From Gnetum montanum (lineage: Eukaryota > Streptophyta > Gnetopsida > Gnetales > Gnetaceae), in NCBI GenBank assembly GCA_015680685.1, contig MNCI01016277.1, forward strand, positions 70,577 to 134,576: DNA of 64,000 nucleotides, read 5' to 3'. How positions within the stretch are numbered: the stretch's first letter is position 1; every line of letters starts with the position of its first letter. The notes under the pieces are model-generated. The model saw only the letters and a list, made by a program, of their open reading frames with translations. It searched no databases and was not told the origin of the DNA. Positions 11,963-22,504 of this stretch are shown here, piece after piece. The position numbers and the translations under genes are program-made.

Positions 11963-12808
11963 ATGGCCCCTGATAGAGAGTTGAACATAGTAGACTTCTA
12001 TCACGATGACCCTATCAGCTCTTCTGTTCCACCTCTAACACTACCCAAGGGTGTATCTTTACCCATGCTGACTAAATACAACGGGAAGACAGACCCCAAC
12101 GCTCACCTCATAACATTTAGACTAGAGTGCATGCTACTTCAGGCATGGCCACATGCCATTCTACGAGTGTTCCCCATGTCCCTCGCAGGGAAAGCACTTG
12201 ATTGGTATCGGGCCTTACCACGAAACTCAATATCTTTTTTGGAAGACTTGTTATACCAATTCGTCACCAGGTTCAAGTATAACTTGAAACCTGAAGCAAC
12301 ACTTGATAGCCTCATACAGGTCAAGCAAGCACCCCTTGAACCTGTCCAAAAATTCATCCAACGGTGGAGTGCTACTCTCAATGAGCTCCATGAGCCAATC
12401 CCAGAAACGTATCTCCTCACCATCCTAAAAGGGGTCGTCAACGAGTTTGTCAAATCCAAACTATATTATCTTAATGCACGCACTCTGAGTCAAGTGTTTG
12501 TACAGATCAAGAACATAGAGGAGGCAGCTGAAAACAACCATGATCCTACATATTTAGCCTTTAAGAATCAACATAGTAAGAAAGATAAAGAAAAGGCTAA
12601 AACAACTATAGCAGCAATAGCAGAAACACAACAAGAAAATTTGGGACAACAAAGAAAATCGCCTGTTACCCCTGCTAATTATACTAAACCCCCTCCTGCG
12701 ACAGCACCTGAATCATCCACATCACAAAACCCAACACCGAATCGTACGAGAAACTTAGAAAGGAAGGACCCATCTCAATATATGCCATTGCCCATGAAAC
12801 CATTGTAG
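11963..12808 (+). pseudogene. Gag capsid-like domain (Tat element)
   Basis: The 281 residues contain the retrotransposon gag core. It begins at KYNGKTDPNAHLITF (residues ~38-52), continues through FPMSLAGKALDWYRALP (the WY-type core, ~71-87) and ends near FIQRWSATLNELHEPIPE. A lysine-rich, serine/proline-rich tail follows. Gag assembles the virus-like particle that packages element RNA. The stop at 12806-12808 is a TAG in a QLFDQLL context, probably a former CAG. The frame continues in the same phase at 12809. Confidence 0.85.
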
Positions 12809-13180
12809 TTGTTTGACCAACTCTTGAAGGCTAGATTGATGAAACATAAATAGTTGTCCCCCGTGGCGGTCCAATGGCATGATCGGTTCTGTCAATTGGT
12901 CCAAAACCCAAGCCTGGCAATGCCAGACGAGCCCTCGGTTCCAAAAGGCTTTAAAATGGATCACTTTTGTGATTACCATCAACGTAATGGGCATGGCGTA
13001 GACTATTGTTTCACCTTGAAACAAAACATCCAATGGATGATAGACAGAGGTCAAATCACTTTTGATGAAGCTAACCCGGTCCAACCACAAAACCAGGCCA
13101 TGGGCGTATATAAAGACCCTCTAAATACTAAAGAAGCACTGTATGTAATTAATACCATCTACTTCTATAACGAACCATAA
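12809..13180 (+). pseudogene. Gag zinc-knuckle-like segment (Tat element)
   Basis: This is in the same frame as the capsid part. FCDYHQRNGHGVDYC gives a C-x2-H-x4-H-x4-C pattern (C39, H42, H47 and C52, counted from the ATG at 12854), followed by FTLKQNIQWMIDRGQI. This CHHC variant replaces the usual CCHC knuckle and is common in Tat-lineage Gag, where it should bind RNA. The segment ends at a TAA (13178-13180). Confidence 0.7.
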
Positions 13181-13717
13181 ATACCTAGCATTAACACTGT
13201 ACACTCTGATCATGAGCAGCAGGTACCTAAGAAACCATTTGTAGTGCACATTCCTCCCACCGAACAAACACCTGTGCCTCAACCATCATACTCCCCGCAG
13301 AAACCTTATTTCGTCCGAATACCCCCTGCCGTAGCAACTTCTATCACACCAACACACGAAAATCCATACGTGGTATACATACCTCCCACCACTGCTACCG
13401 CAAACACACAAACACCTCCTATTCAGCCCGCTCCCTACGTAGTCAGAGTACCACCTGCAGTCGTAATAGCGAAGATACAACCTCCAGCTAGGCCAACTTC
13501 ATACGTCATTAGGACACCCGAATGTCCTGGTGACCGCCAGTCCTCCACTTCACAAACACAGAATAAACCGAGTTCCTATGTCATCAAGATGCCCAGCCAG
13601 CCTGGTACTCAACCGCATGCAACCGTCCAACCACAACCCTGCCCTACTCCATACATAGTACAAGTTCCAAAGCAACTTGAAGTTTTGAAACCAACTATAA
13701 CCCCACGCCACACATGA
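13181..13717 (+). pseudogene. Gag proline-rich repeat region (Tat element)
   Basis: In the same frame, the segment is built of about seven degenerate units spaced 20-30 residues apart. Each carries a Y/F-V-V/I-x-x-P-x core: PFVVHIPP, PYFVRIPP, PYVVYIPP, PYVVRVPP, SYVIRTPE, SYVIKMPS and PYIVQVPK. Threonine, glutamine and proline fill the spacers. The function is unknown. The segment ends at TGA 13715-13717. Confidence 0.65.
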
Positions 13718-14182
13718 GAATGCCTAGTAGACAAGCTTACACACGAATGCTTGGAGAAGGAGCGGCAACAACTAGCTTTAGGACCTCCCAAGCCTACCCC
13801 ACTAAATGCAATATCCATGACATCATCTAACAATAAACCGAACACAGGCTATGAGGGTGAATCATCCGGAAAACATGATACGCCCAAATCAATGATTCCA
13901 GGTACAGATGACAAATCAACTATGCACAAAATAAAACTGTTGGGCCTAATTGACCAAATCACTGTCGACAAACATACGCCCAATAGTAGAGATCTGGCAA
14001 CAGCTCTAACACAAGTCACGCAAGCACTTAAACAAAAAAACACTTCATTGAGCTTATACGACCTGGTGTTGACATCTCAAACCCATCGCGAAGCTCTAGT
14101 GAGCATGTTGACTTCCATCCCAGTAAGCGAAGACTTACCTCCAAGTCAACCTTCAATTCATGCGGTAATGTACTCACCTTGA
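13718..14182 (+). pseudogene. Gag-protease linker (Tat element)
   Basis: Still in the same frame, this part reads EKERQQLALGPPKPTPLNAISM and then a polar, serine- and lysine-rich stretch to TGA 14180-14182. No domain is recognised. It resembles the variable connector before the protease. Confidence 0.6.
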
Positions 14183-15022
14183 GGGTCAACTCCTAAGCCA
14201 TTAAGTTTCCACAATGATAACATCAAAGTAGACAATAAAATAGGAGAAGTAACAATCACACCTATGTTCATAACAATACGGATAAATCAATTCAAGATAC
14301 ATAGGGTGCATGTAGATGATGGAGCTGCTACAAATGTAGTACCCTATCCCATCGTTGAAAAATTAGGGCTTACGGAGTTAATCAGACTAACCGCCACCAT
14401 GTGTTTGAAGTCGTTCAGTGGATCATGTGTAATACTCAAAGGCATCGTGACTTTAGACTTTATAGCAGGGGATCAATTCCCCACATCTGCCGACTTTGTG
14501 GTCATCGATGAAATGCCAGGATTGAATCTAATATTGGGAAGGCCCTTGTTAGCCCAACTGAAAGCAGTATCTTCCCCCATACACCAAGAGATTCACCTAC
14601 CTTACGAAGGTGGAAAAATCATTATACAAAGGGAGGTTGCCACATCTACCATTTCATCGCATACAGACATAGATCAAGGCTCAGAGATTAAGCTCGAAGA
14701 GCCTACACAAGATGATGCAACTAAACAACAACCAGTAGGCGATAATCTCTTAGACACAAAGGAAAATTTACCCAAAATAGAAATACCTGGGCCTGAAATC
14801 ATACATACACAGCCTCACTTAGAAATTACAACTAACACAGAAACCACGATACATGAAGAAGCGCCGGAAAGCACCAATGCGGGAACTATCCCATCAGACA
14901 TCCCTTGGGCTGAATTACCATTCAACGTGATCAACAAAGAAGACGCTGAATATAGAATCATACCCGTTAATGCTACTCCTAATGTTAAAATGAGAAAAAT
15001 CAAAAAACTACTAAACCAATAA
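14183..15022 (+). pseudogene. Aspartic protease (Tat element)
   Basis: In the same frame as gag, VHVDDGAATNVVP (residues 16-27 from ATG 14264) is the retropepsin active site, with D-D-G-A in place of the usual D-[S/G]-G-[S/A]. MPGLNLILGRPLLAQLKAV (~84-102) is the conserved C-terminal block, followed by the HQEIHLPY stretch. An acidic, threonine-rich tail ends at TAA 15020-15022. Protease cleaves the Gag-Pol polyprotein inside the particle. The coding frame is then interrupted for 5.9 kb before RT. Confidence 0.85.
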
Positions 15023-15029
15023 ACGACAT

Positions 15030-15353
15030 TCAAGTCCGGAACGACGTTAAACTATCATGTCCGCAACGACATAAAACTAGCCATGATCAAAAATGGTTGG
15101 TCTACCATGAAATCAACCCTTGTCACTTGAAACTTCCCTTGCTTACGTATGGCCCAAAATGGCCTTAACTAGTGCATGTGGCCCGAAACGGCCTTAAACT
15201 AGTGCATGTGGTCCAAAATGGCCTTAAACTAGTGCATGTGGCCCGAAATGGCCTTAAACTAGTGCATGTGGTCCGAAATGGCCTTACAATAGTGCATGTG
15301 GCCCGAAATGGCCTTAAACTAGTGCATGTGGCCTGAAATGACCTTAAACTAGA
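15030..15353 (+). repeat. Tandem array A (30-bp unit) after the protease
   Basis: Seven units in exact 30-bp register (starts 15151, 15181, 15211, 15241, 15271, 15301, 15331) share GGCCTTAAACTAGTGCATGT. At least two diverged units (15032 and 15058; GTCCGCAACGACATAAAACT) precede them. The array begins within about ten bases of the protease stop and lies beyond the 3' end of the antisense gene. Confidence 0.93.
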
Positions 15354-15710
15354 TCATCTACCTACATTTTGTTTTTCTCCCAAATTCTAGTTCATTGTTC
15401 GAATTTACGCTTGCATTGTCGTGTTGCCAATAACAATTTTCGCAATTATCCTTCGCTTATAATTACATTCCTACTTATAATTACATTCGTGCACTACACT
15501 TAAACTACAAAAACAAACCAAAACATTTTACATTGTCGTGTTGTGTTTACATTTAAACTCAAAATCCACAACAAAAAAATATGTAGAAATATATATACAT
15601 GTAGTGATATATAGTTAGACAAGTACAAGAGTTAACTGATTCTATTCATCTGCCCAATACAACTCAAAACATTCAATTTATGACCCATGTCAAAATGTGA
15701 GCCAGAATAA
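15354..15710. other. Spacer downstream of the antisense gene
   Basis: This is AT-rich sequence with no open frame or repeat of note. On the minus strand it would hold the 3' untranslated part and polyadenylation region of the antisense gene. I see no certain AATAAA in it. Confidence 0.4.
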
Positions 15711-18700
15711 TCTCAAAGCAAAAACTTAACATCAAGGATGGGAGGGTTGTCCCCTATAGACCCGCCAGCATCATGGGTCCCTACTCCACTGGGGCCAGCT
15801 TCTTGAACATCGTCATCGCCCTGACCCTATAAAATGCAAAAGAAACAATCAACACAAGAACAAAAGAGAAAACTCCCAAACATTACTCAATGAACGAATT
15901 TCATGGCAACAAAATGCTTACTGTAGGGGACCCCCCTAAACCAAATTCCAGTCGACGGAGAAATTCCTCTTTTGAGATGCTAGCCCAGTCAGTCCCATCA
16001 AGGCCTAGATCAACATTTTCCAAGGCCTTCCCCTTGTCAACAGTCGACCATGTAAGACGTTTCAAGGGGAATTCATCCACAGAGACCTCCACAGAAGCGG
16101 TCGTGATTAACCTAGTAGGCGATTCCATCTCAACAGTTGTATTCTGAGCAAAGGTATCAAATGCAGAGCATAGACCCATACCCTCTACAAACATTTCAAG
16201 CTGACACTTTTCTATGGATACTTCCTTCAATGATTTCTTGTAATGGTGCTTGTGGTTCTTCTCATCTTGATCCCACTTACAAACCTTGGACGCAAAAGCC
16301 TTCCAATCCTGGCATTTGAGGTTTAGTAGATCTACTTGGGCCTTACGCTCTGCTAGTTTTCGGGTCAGTGACATGTGGCGATTGAGCAGGTTCCAATATC
16401 TAGTATAGGTGATCTTAGAGGTTCGTCGAGAATGATCACCTATTAGTCTAACTGAGGTGAACTCATACCGAGCCTTGAGATCATCAAGTTCAACTAACAA
16501 CTTGGAAACTTCTTTTTCCTTTGCTTGGATTTGCAACCATAACTGTTCGATGGAATGCCTACAGGTCCACAGCGATTTGGCGTTATGTACAAGACCTTCC
16601 GCCACCTCATCATAGAACGGCGTCAGTATCTGTTCAACTTCTAAGGGTAGTGTAGGCAAAATTTCAATGCTAACGATCTCAGATGGATCCCACTTCAGTT
16701 TGGCTCCTACGCACATGAAAAGAACAAATATTAAAATGACAAAAAAGGGGTGTGAAACTCGAAAGCTGCAAAAGACTCAAAACATTTGTACCTATCTCAA
16801 GGTGAGCTTCTTGAATATGTTCGACCACCTCATCGATGATACCAATCAAAAAATTTATTTTACTTGGCATCTCTGTCGAAGAAAATGATCTACGAGTATG
16901 AGGTGGACTAGCCTCAAGGGGCATTTCAGGGGGAACCACCTTCATGGGCACTTCCAACTGCATCGTAGGAATTATCCTACCTTTGTCTGAAAGGGATAAA
17001 CACATAAAAGTAAAAAACCATAGAAAAAATGATTCACCAAGCAACACAATAAAATAAAATGAAAACATACCATCTTCTCTGACCCCTTTCAGGTTTGGAG
17101 GATCGCCAAGGTCCAATCTTCCCTTAAGGAAGCTACTGAACATTTCATCAACACCACCCTGGTCATCGACCAGTTCTGTCTCCATGGTGTCTTCTGCTAG
17201 CTCCTCTGTCCCTTCCGCCTGATCCTTGCCAACCTCTTCCTCCTCAGTAATTAACCCCATCGTAGCTTGCTCCTCCTCGATGATGGTCTCTAACTCCTGT
17301 CTCCTCACTTCTCAAGTCAAGTCTGAAGGCATTAGTTGCATGTAAGCAGTCAAAACGAAAAATATGAATAAGATGAAAAGGACAGTGCAACAAGCTTACT
17401 TACCTCGAACAGGCATTTTAAACTATATTTGCTTCACCCTTGGCTCTTCCACATTTGAGGCCACCTATGTTGAGCATTCACGCTTCGGGAGCTTCGACTT
17501 GGCTTTCCCGATGGTCTCCTTGATGACATGTTCAGCTCTCTTTGCAGTATAGGGCATATCGTCTAGTTCCAACCCCACACTGTCATGTGTATGGATTGAA
17601 GTACCAGATGACCCTCTTGTCATGATGGACACAGATTCATCAATCCCCTCAGGTGCATCTTGGGACTCAGCTGTCTCAAACAAATGATTAATCCACAGGC
17701 GAGATAATTGAGTATGATCCCGTAGAACGTATTTATTATCCGCAAAAACCACTAAAAACTTAGCCAAATGACGTAGATAGCCAGCGAAGAATGCAAATGT
17801 GAAATGGGACTGTGCCTCAACATTTGAACACAATTGCACTATCTCCTTATGAAGGCTTGACAACAAAACTTCAGCCCAATTATAATGGATCCCAGTTTCT
17901 AAAACAGTTTGCATGATGCGCACAGCTTCCACCCCAAGACTCCTCACCTGGGACAGGGATTTAGGAAACACCCATGCCCAAAACAAGGGATACAATTCAT
18001 TAACTTCCTCAACCTTTTATGTCCCTTGCATAGGGAATCCCTTGGAGCCCTTGACAACGCCCAACCAGTCCTCTAGCTCACACACCATATGAAGATCTTT
18101 GTGCCCTGTCCAAAACCACATTTACCCCATCTGCTAGTACACCGAACAGGTCTGAAAAGAACTCCATTGACAGATGGAAAACTATCTTGACACCCTTAAT
18201 ATGAGTGCTATAGTAGGAGATGGACTTGTCAAATGGATCCACAATCCTGATCATTTCAGCTATGGACACATCAGGGCTCGGGGTTGTAAATAACTCCATA
18301 AGGCTGGCATCACCTAAACAATGGGCAATAGATGGCGGGGCATTGGTGTGCAACCATTTCTGTGCCTTGCTGTCTCCCCAAACATCATTGATAGGGTACT
18401 CTCAGTTCGTCCTGTTGTAGCAGGGTCTCTGCCGAGAGGGACATCAACTGTAAACACAATTTGAAACAATCAAATCAGTATGACCACCAGCAGTCAGACA
18501 AACACACTAAGGCATCTAGAAAATATTGTCACTTACCTTCAGTTGTGGACTTCGAGGTACTGGAACCCAAGTCAGCATCACAAGGGAAAACTGGTCCATT
18601 GCGCGACCAATCTCCATGCAGCCACCCATGAGCCGTGCACTATGCAAACACCCTGGAAAAATGTTTATGAAAGTGAACAATGTCATCCTTCATCTGAGCT

Positions 18701-20048
18701 AATACAGCTCCGCGAAGGGTGGGACCCACCATAAAGGTCTCAAGAGTAGTATGAGCTAGGGCAAGCCCATCATCATTGACGTATGTCCCATCTTGGTTAA
18801 CTTGGGGCTTGCAAAAGAACGGTTGTCAGAATAGGAGCAAACACTAAACGACAAAAAAAAAACAAAAAAAAATAGAAACGATGAACTAAAAAATCTTACC
18901 TCTCCACCTGGTACACTGTGCTAGGAGGGTTCTGAAATAACGTGTGTGCACGCGTAGCCAGAAACAAGGTGTTATTGAGATAATCAGGCCCTCGTGGTAA
19001 TAGGTCCCACACGTGCGCTAACGGGTGAGTAGATTTGGGCCCGCCAGAGGGACCATCCTCGATCACAAGCAGCCCCTCGTCAATGTCCACCATGAAAACC
19101 ATGATGGCATCCGAAGATCCTAGCAACATGGCTTCAAGCACCCTCCGCGCCACTTGTTCACTCAGGTGTGACTAGACCACCACCTTAAATCTGTCTAGGA
19201 TGAAGGCGAGGAATTCACAGGCCCCTTCCCTAAACCATACCCCATTGTTGTTAATAGTCAGATCAGGGGTAGGTTCATCGGCCTCAAGTGGCCCAAACCA
19301 TGCCAGTACTCCGACCAGCTCAACTACCAAGAGGAAAGGCTCAGTATCCCTGCAAGTAACTAGAATTCCACAATAAATCAGTTATATAGGAAAATGAGAT
19401 GGAAAAATGAAATTCCATGTTGTAGGCCAGTACTTCAAAAAAAGAAAAAAACTATTTACACTCAGCGTATACGTTGTGAAAACACTTGGCGTTTACGCTG
19501 CCTGAAAAGAATAAAAAACTATTTACGCTTAGCATATACGCTGTCAAAACACTCGGTGTTTAAGCTGCCTAAAAAGAAAAAACTGTTTATGCTCAGCGTA
19601 TACGCTGTGAAAACAGTCTACGCTATACGCTGTGGAAACTGTTTACTCTCAGCGTATACACTGTGAAAGTAGTCTACTCTATACGCTGTGAAAACCGTTT
19701 ACGCTCAGTGTATACGTTGTGAAAACTATCAGCGTACACACTGTGAAAACCATCTATGTTGTACGCTATGGAAATCATCTACGTTGTAAACTGCGGAAAC
19801 CTTCTACGCTCAGCGTACAGGCGCTTTACGCTACCAAAATTGTCTACGCTAGATAACAAATACAGATGAAAAACAGTTAACAGAGGTAGGATTAGAGCCT
19901 ACCTGTGTGATGATCCAGGCCATGATGGAATCTTTGGTCTAGGCAAACACTGCAACCTGGCCTCACTTTCCTCTGCAAAAGTCAGGTCAAGCCCCTTCCT
20001 CCCCTGGCCTTCTACCTCCTTGCCCTTGCCCATTTCAGCATCCTGCAT
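15711..20048 (-). pseudogene. Antisense multi-exon accessory gene inside the Tat element
   Basis: Eight exons read on the minus strand: 20048-19903, 19349-18908 (or to 18900), 18807-18537, 18447-17404, 17322-17071, 16986-16792, 16706-15922, 15826-15711, about 1,080 codons in all. Introns 2-7 are 81-100 bp with GT-AG ends such as AAG/GTAAGTG, GAG/GTAAGTA, ATG/GTATGT and CCTTTCAG/AC. Joins 1/2, 4/5, 5/6, 6/7 and 7/8 keep the frame; 2/3 does so with donor CAG/GTGGAG. Damage includes TAG 19172-19174, stops near 17405-17460 and 17310, and two apparent frameshifts in exon 4 (near 18420 and 18100). The start is ATG 20046-20048 (MQDAEMGKGKE); the stop is 15711-15713. Exon 5 is very acidic (EEEEVGKDQAEGTEE) and exon 7 is a charged coiled-coil. 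No catalytic domain is recognised. Tat elements are known to carry extra antisense ORFs, but this position between protease and RT and the intact splice structure are unusual. Confidence 0.75.
19350..19902 (-). repeat. Intron 1 of the antisense gene, filled with CGTATACGC repeats
   Basis: This 553-bp intron lies between donor CACACAG/GTAGGC (19903/19902) and acceptor TTGCAG/GGATAC (19350/19349). Bases 19450-19850 consist of tandem words such as CTCAGCGTATACGCTGTGAA, in units of about 40-60 bp. The other six introns are short and lack the repeat. Confidence 0.75.
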
Positions 20049-20262
20049 GCTGAAATTGACAGGTTTACGGTAGGATCCGAACCTACACACTGAACTGAAT
20101 CCTGTACGCTGAAGTTGGAGCCTCTACGCTCATGCTGAGTGTGAGCCTCTACACTCATGCTTACGCTGAAGTTCGAGCCTCTACGCTCTATGTTTATGCT
20201 GGGGTTTGAGCTTCTACGCTTACGCTGAGGTTTACGCTCATGCTTCGGTTTACTTCAAGTTC
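20049..20262 (-). other. 5' untranslated region of the antisense gene, with repeats
   Basis: Between the probable start (about 30 bases below the TATA box) and ATG 20048, the minus strand holds four or five degenerate units around AGCGTAGAGGCTCNAACTTC and AGCGTAAGC. Upstream ATGs are quickly closed by stops, so they would act as short upstream frames. Confidence 0.55.
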
Positions 20263-20292
20263 ATGGTGCCTTTGACAACTGACAGCCCAACG

Positions 20293-20301
20293 CTATATAT
20301 A
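20293..20301 (-). promoter_or_regulatory. TATA box of the antisense gene
   Basis: On the minus strand GGTGCTATATATAGCGTTGG gives a strong plant-type TATATATAG about 245 bases before the chosen ATG. No comparable plus-strand initiation context is needed here, so this is best read as the antisense promoter. Confidence 0.6.
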
Positions 20302-20520
20302 GCACCGCACTGACCCCGCCACTTTCATCGTCGCCTTTGATTTGAATGAATATTTTATTGATTTTATTTAAAAATTATTCAAAATGCAAAATACAAAAAA
20401 TATATATATAAAACAAAATAAATACTACCACATGCTAATTCCCTCATAAACCAACTTCGGATGCCCACACTGAACATTTTGACGCAGACTCTCTGAAGTA
20501 AATCATACGACAACTGGGCA
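20302..20520. other. AT-rich spacer upstream of the antisense promoter
   Basis: This contains a run of A/T with ATATATATAAAAC (20401-20412) and a GAATATTTTATTGATTTTAT stretch. There is no open frame. It could contain proximal promoter elements for the antisense gene. Confidence 0.35.
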
Positions 20521-20539
20521 TCCTCAAATCACACATTCG

Positions 20540-20897
20540 GCCCAGTAAGGCCTTAAACTGCCACATACAGCCCACACATGGCCCGGTAAGGCCTTAAACT
20601 ACCACATATGGCCCAGTAAGGCCTTAAACTACCACATATGGCCCGGTAAGGCCTTAAACTGCCACATTCGGCCCGATAAGGCCTTAAACTGTCCTATTTA
20701 GCTTACATTCAGCCCAGTATGGCCTTAAATTGCCATGACGGCCCGGTATGACCTCAAACTATCACACACGGCTCGGTAAGGCCTTAAACTGCCATATTGG
20801 GCTCATATTCGGCTCGGTAAGGCCTTAAACTACCACACACAGCCCGGTAAGGCCTTAAACTACCATGTGTCCCGGTGCGACGATAAACCGCCATCAT
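20540..20897 (+). repeat. Tandem array B (~30-bp unit) before RT
   Basis: About eleven units of 29-41 bp share GGCCCGGTAAGGCCTTAAAC followed by TRCCACATA. The unit is plainly related to array A (GGCCTTAAACT core). The last, most diverged unit (CGGTGCGACGATAAACCGCC) ends at 20897, just before the RT frame opens at 20918. Confidence 0.92.
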
Positions 20898-20960
20898 ACA
20901 TGTACACATGATTTACGTTGCCAAGGAACACGGAACAACACCTATTAGCTCACTCTACCC

Positions 20961-20975
20961 TCTGTTTATTGGCAG
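20961..20975 (+). promoter_or_regulatory. Candidate sense-strand splice acceptor before RT
   Basis: TCTGTTTATTGGCAG/GA is a pyrimidine-leaning acceptor at the start of the RT-containing frame. Ogre elements are known to splice an intron between protease and RT. If used, this site would remove arrays A and B and the whole antisense gene from Gag-Pol mRNA. The donor cannot be chosen with confidence from sequence. Confidence 0.4.
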
Positions 20976-22108
20976 GAACAAGCGCAATGGATTGTCAGCA
21001 TTTATTCACACTCTTGAACATCGATGGACCATATGGAAAGATCACAAGAGAAATCGACATAAATTCCATCAGCTTAGGTACATCAACGGATGATACAATC
21101 ATAGCCTCAATGCAACAAATGCTAAATAGCTACAAAGGTATGACAAAATCTCTCGACATAGAAGCCGATAACATCATTGAATACCTGTTGATTAAAACCC
21201 CCATCGCTATGCCTGATGGTGAAATTAAAATATTAAAATTAAGTACATTATTGCAACCTCAACTGGACAAAGACATAGGAGATGTGCTTTGAGACAACAT
21301 AAAAGCATTCTCTTGGTCTTACACTGATATGCCTAGGTTAGATCCTCGAATCGTCCAGCACAATATTATCCTTGATCCAAAATCGAGACCAGTAAAACAA
21401 AAGGCACAAAAGGTTAAACCTGACATAGCATTGGCAGTTCGTAATAAGATCACCAAACTTTATCAGGCTGGTCTCATTCGGGCTTTCAATTACGCTGATT
21501 GGGTTTCCAACATGGTCATTGTCCCGAAGAAGAACGGAAGCATTTGCTTATGCATTTACTTCCGGGATCTCAATGTTGCAACCATAAAAGATGATTTTCC
21601 CCTACCCAACATTGACCAACTTGTTGACTCAACCGCTGGGCACGCTCTATTATCTTTTATGGATGGCTTCTCAGGATACAACCAGATACGCATTAATCTG
21701 GAGCATCAGCTCCGAACTACCTTTATGACACCATGGGGAACCTTTTGTTACACAATGATGCCCTTCGGTCTCAAGAATGCTGGGGCCACGTATCAAAGTG
21801 CAATGACATTTATTTTTAGTGATTACATGTTGCACTCGCTCAACGACTATGTGGATGATATCGTGGTTAAATCAAAAACATCAGAACAACACATACAAGA
21901 TCTTGACCTAGTACTAAAGCGTTGTCTAAAATATGAGCTGAGACTTAACCCAAAGAAATGTGTCTTCGGAGTTAAAACAGGAAAAATGCTTGGATTCATA
22001 GCCTTAGAAGCAGGGATACGAGTAGACCCCGATAAAGTTAAGGCCATAACAAACTTAAAACCACCTAGCAACCTTACCGAACTTCGAGGTCTACAACATA
22101 GATTATAG
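20976..22108 (+). pseudogene. Reverse transcriptase (Tat element)
   Basis: The frame is open from 20918, with an in-frame TGA at 21290-21292. From 21329 the 259 residues carry the RT motifs in order: ADWVSNMVIVPKKNG (~56-70), CIYFRDLNVATIKDDFPLP (~75-93), SFMDGFSGYNQI (109-120; catalytic D112), MPFGLKNAGATYQ (144-156), YVDDIVVKSK (174-183; catalytic DD 176-177) and NPKKCVFGV. It synthesises cDNA from element RNA. It ends at TAG 22106-22108 within GLQHRL..FIRRFI, a site normally coding Q. The frame is unbroken in phase through to integrase. Confidence 0.93.
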
Positions 22109-22504
22109 TTTATCAGGCGTTTCATAGAAAAACTAATGGACAAGTTGAAACCTATGAACCACTTGCTATGCAAGAATGTCCATTTTGAGTGGACTCCACA
22201 GTGCCAGGAAGAATTTCACAATATTAAAATAGCACTTGTTCAACTACCCACAGTTTATCCACCTCAAAATGATAAACCGTTTTACATCTACCTTGCCACT
22301 ACGAACTTGTCAATCGTGTCCATGCTTTGCCAAAAACGAGATGATGGAATTGAAGTTCCTGTTTATTACTTAAGCCATGCATTAGTAGCCCATGAGAAGA
22401 AGTATAACGAGGTGGAGAGGTCATGTTTACCCCTGGTCTTTTCCCTAAAAAAATGGTGACATTACCTCTTCCATAACCAAGTCAATATAATTTGCAAGGA
22501 TAAT
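22109..22504 (+). pseudogene. Retroviral-type RNase H (Tat element)
   Basis: In the same frame, KPFYIYLATTNLSIVSMLCQ corresponds to the first RNase H strand, where the usual D has become A. PVYYLSHALVAHEKKYNEVE and CLPLVFSLKKW follow. TGA at 22457-22459 replaces an expected R before HYLFHNQVNIICKDNVL. Together with the second RNase H downstream, this gives the dual-RNase H architecture typical of the Tat lineage. Confidence 0.85.

Noticed and set aside
12139-13090. Minus-strand frames opposite Gag
   Set aside because: They are mirror frames of the Gag coding strand, with no splice sites or domain, unlike the true antisense gene.
15151-15353. Regular 30-bp repeats considered as a CRISPR array
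   Set aside because: The units are directly tandem with no unique spacers, and the genome is a plant.
15890-18734. Plus-strand frames within the antisense gene
   Set aside because: They do not join through splice sites and are reflections of the minus-strand exons.
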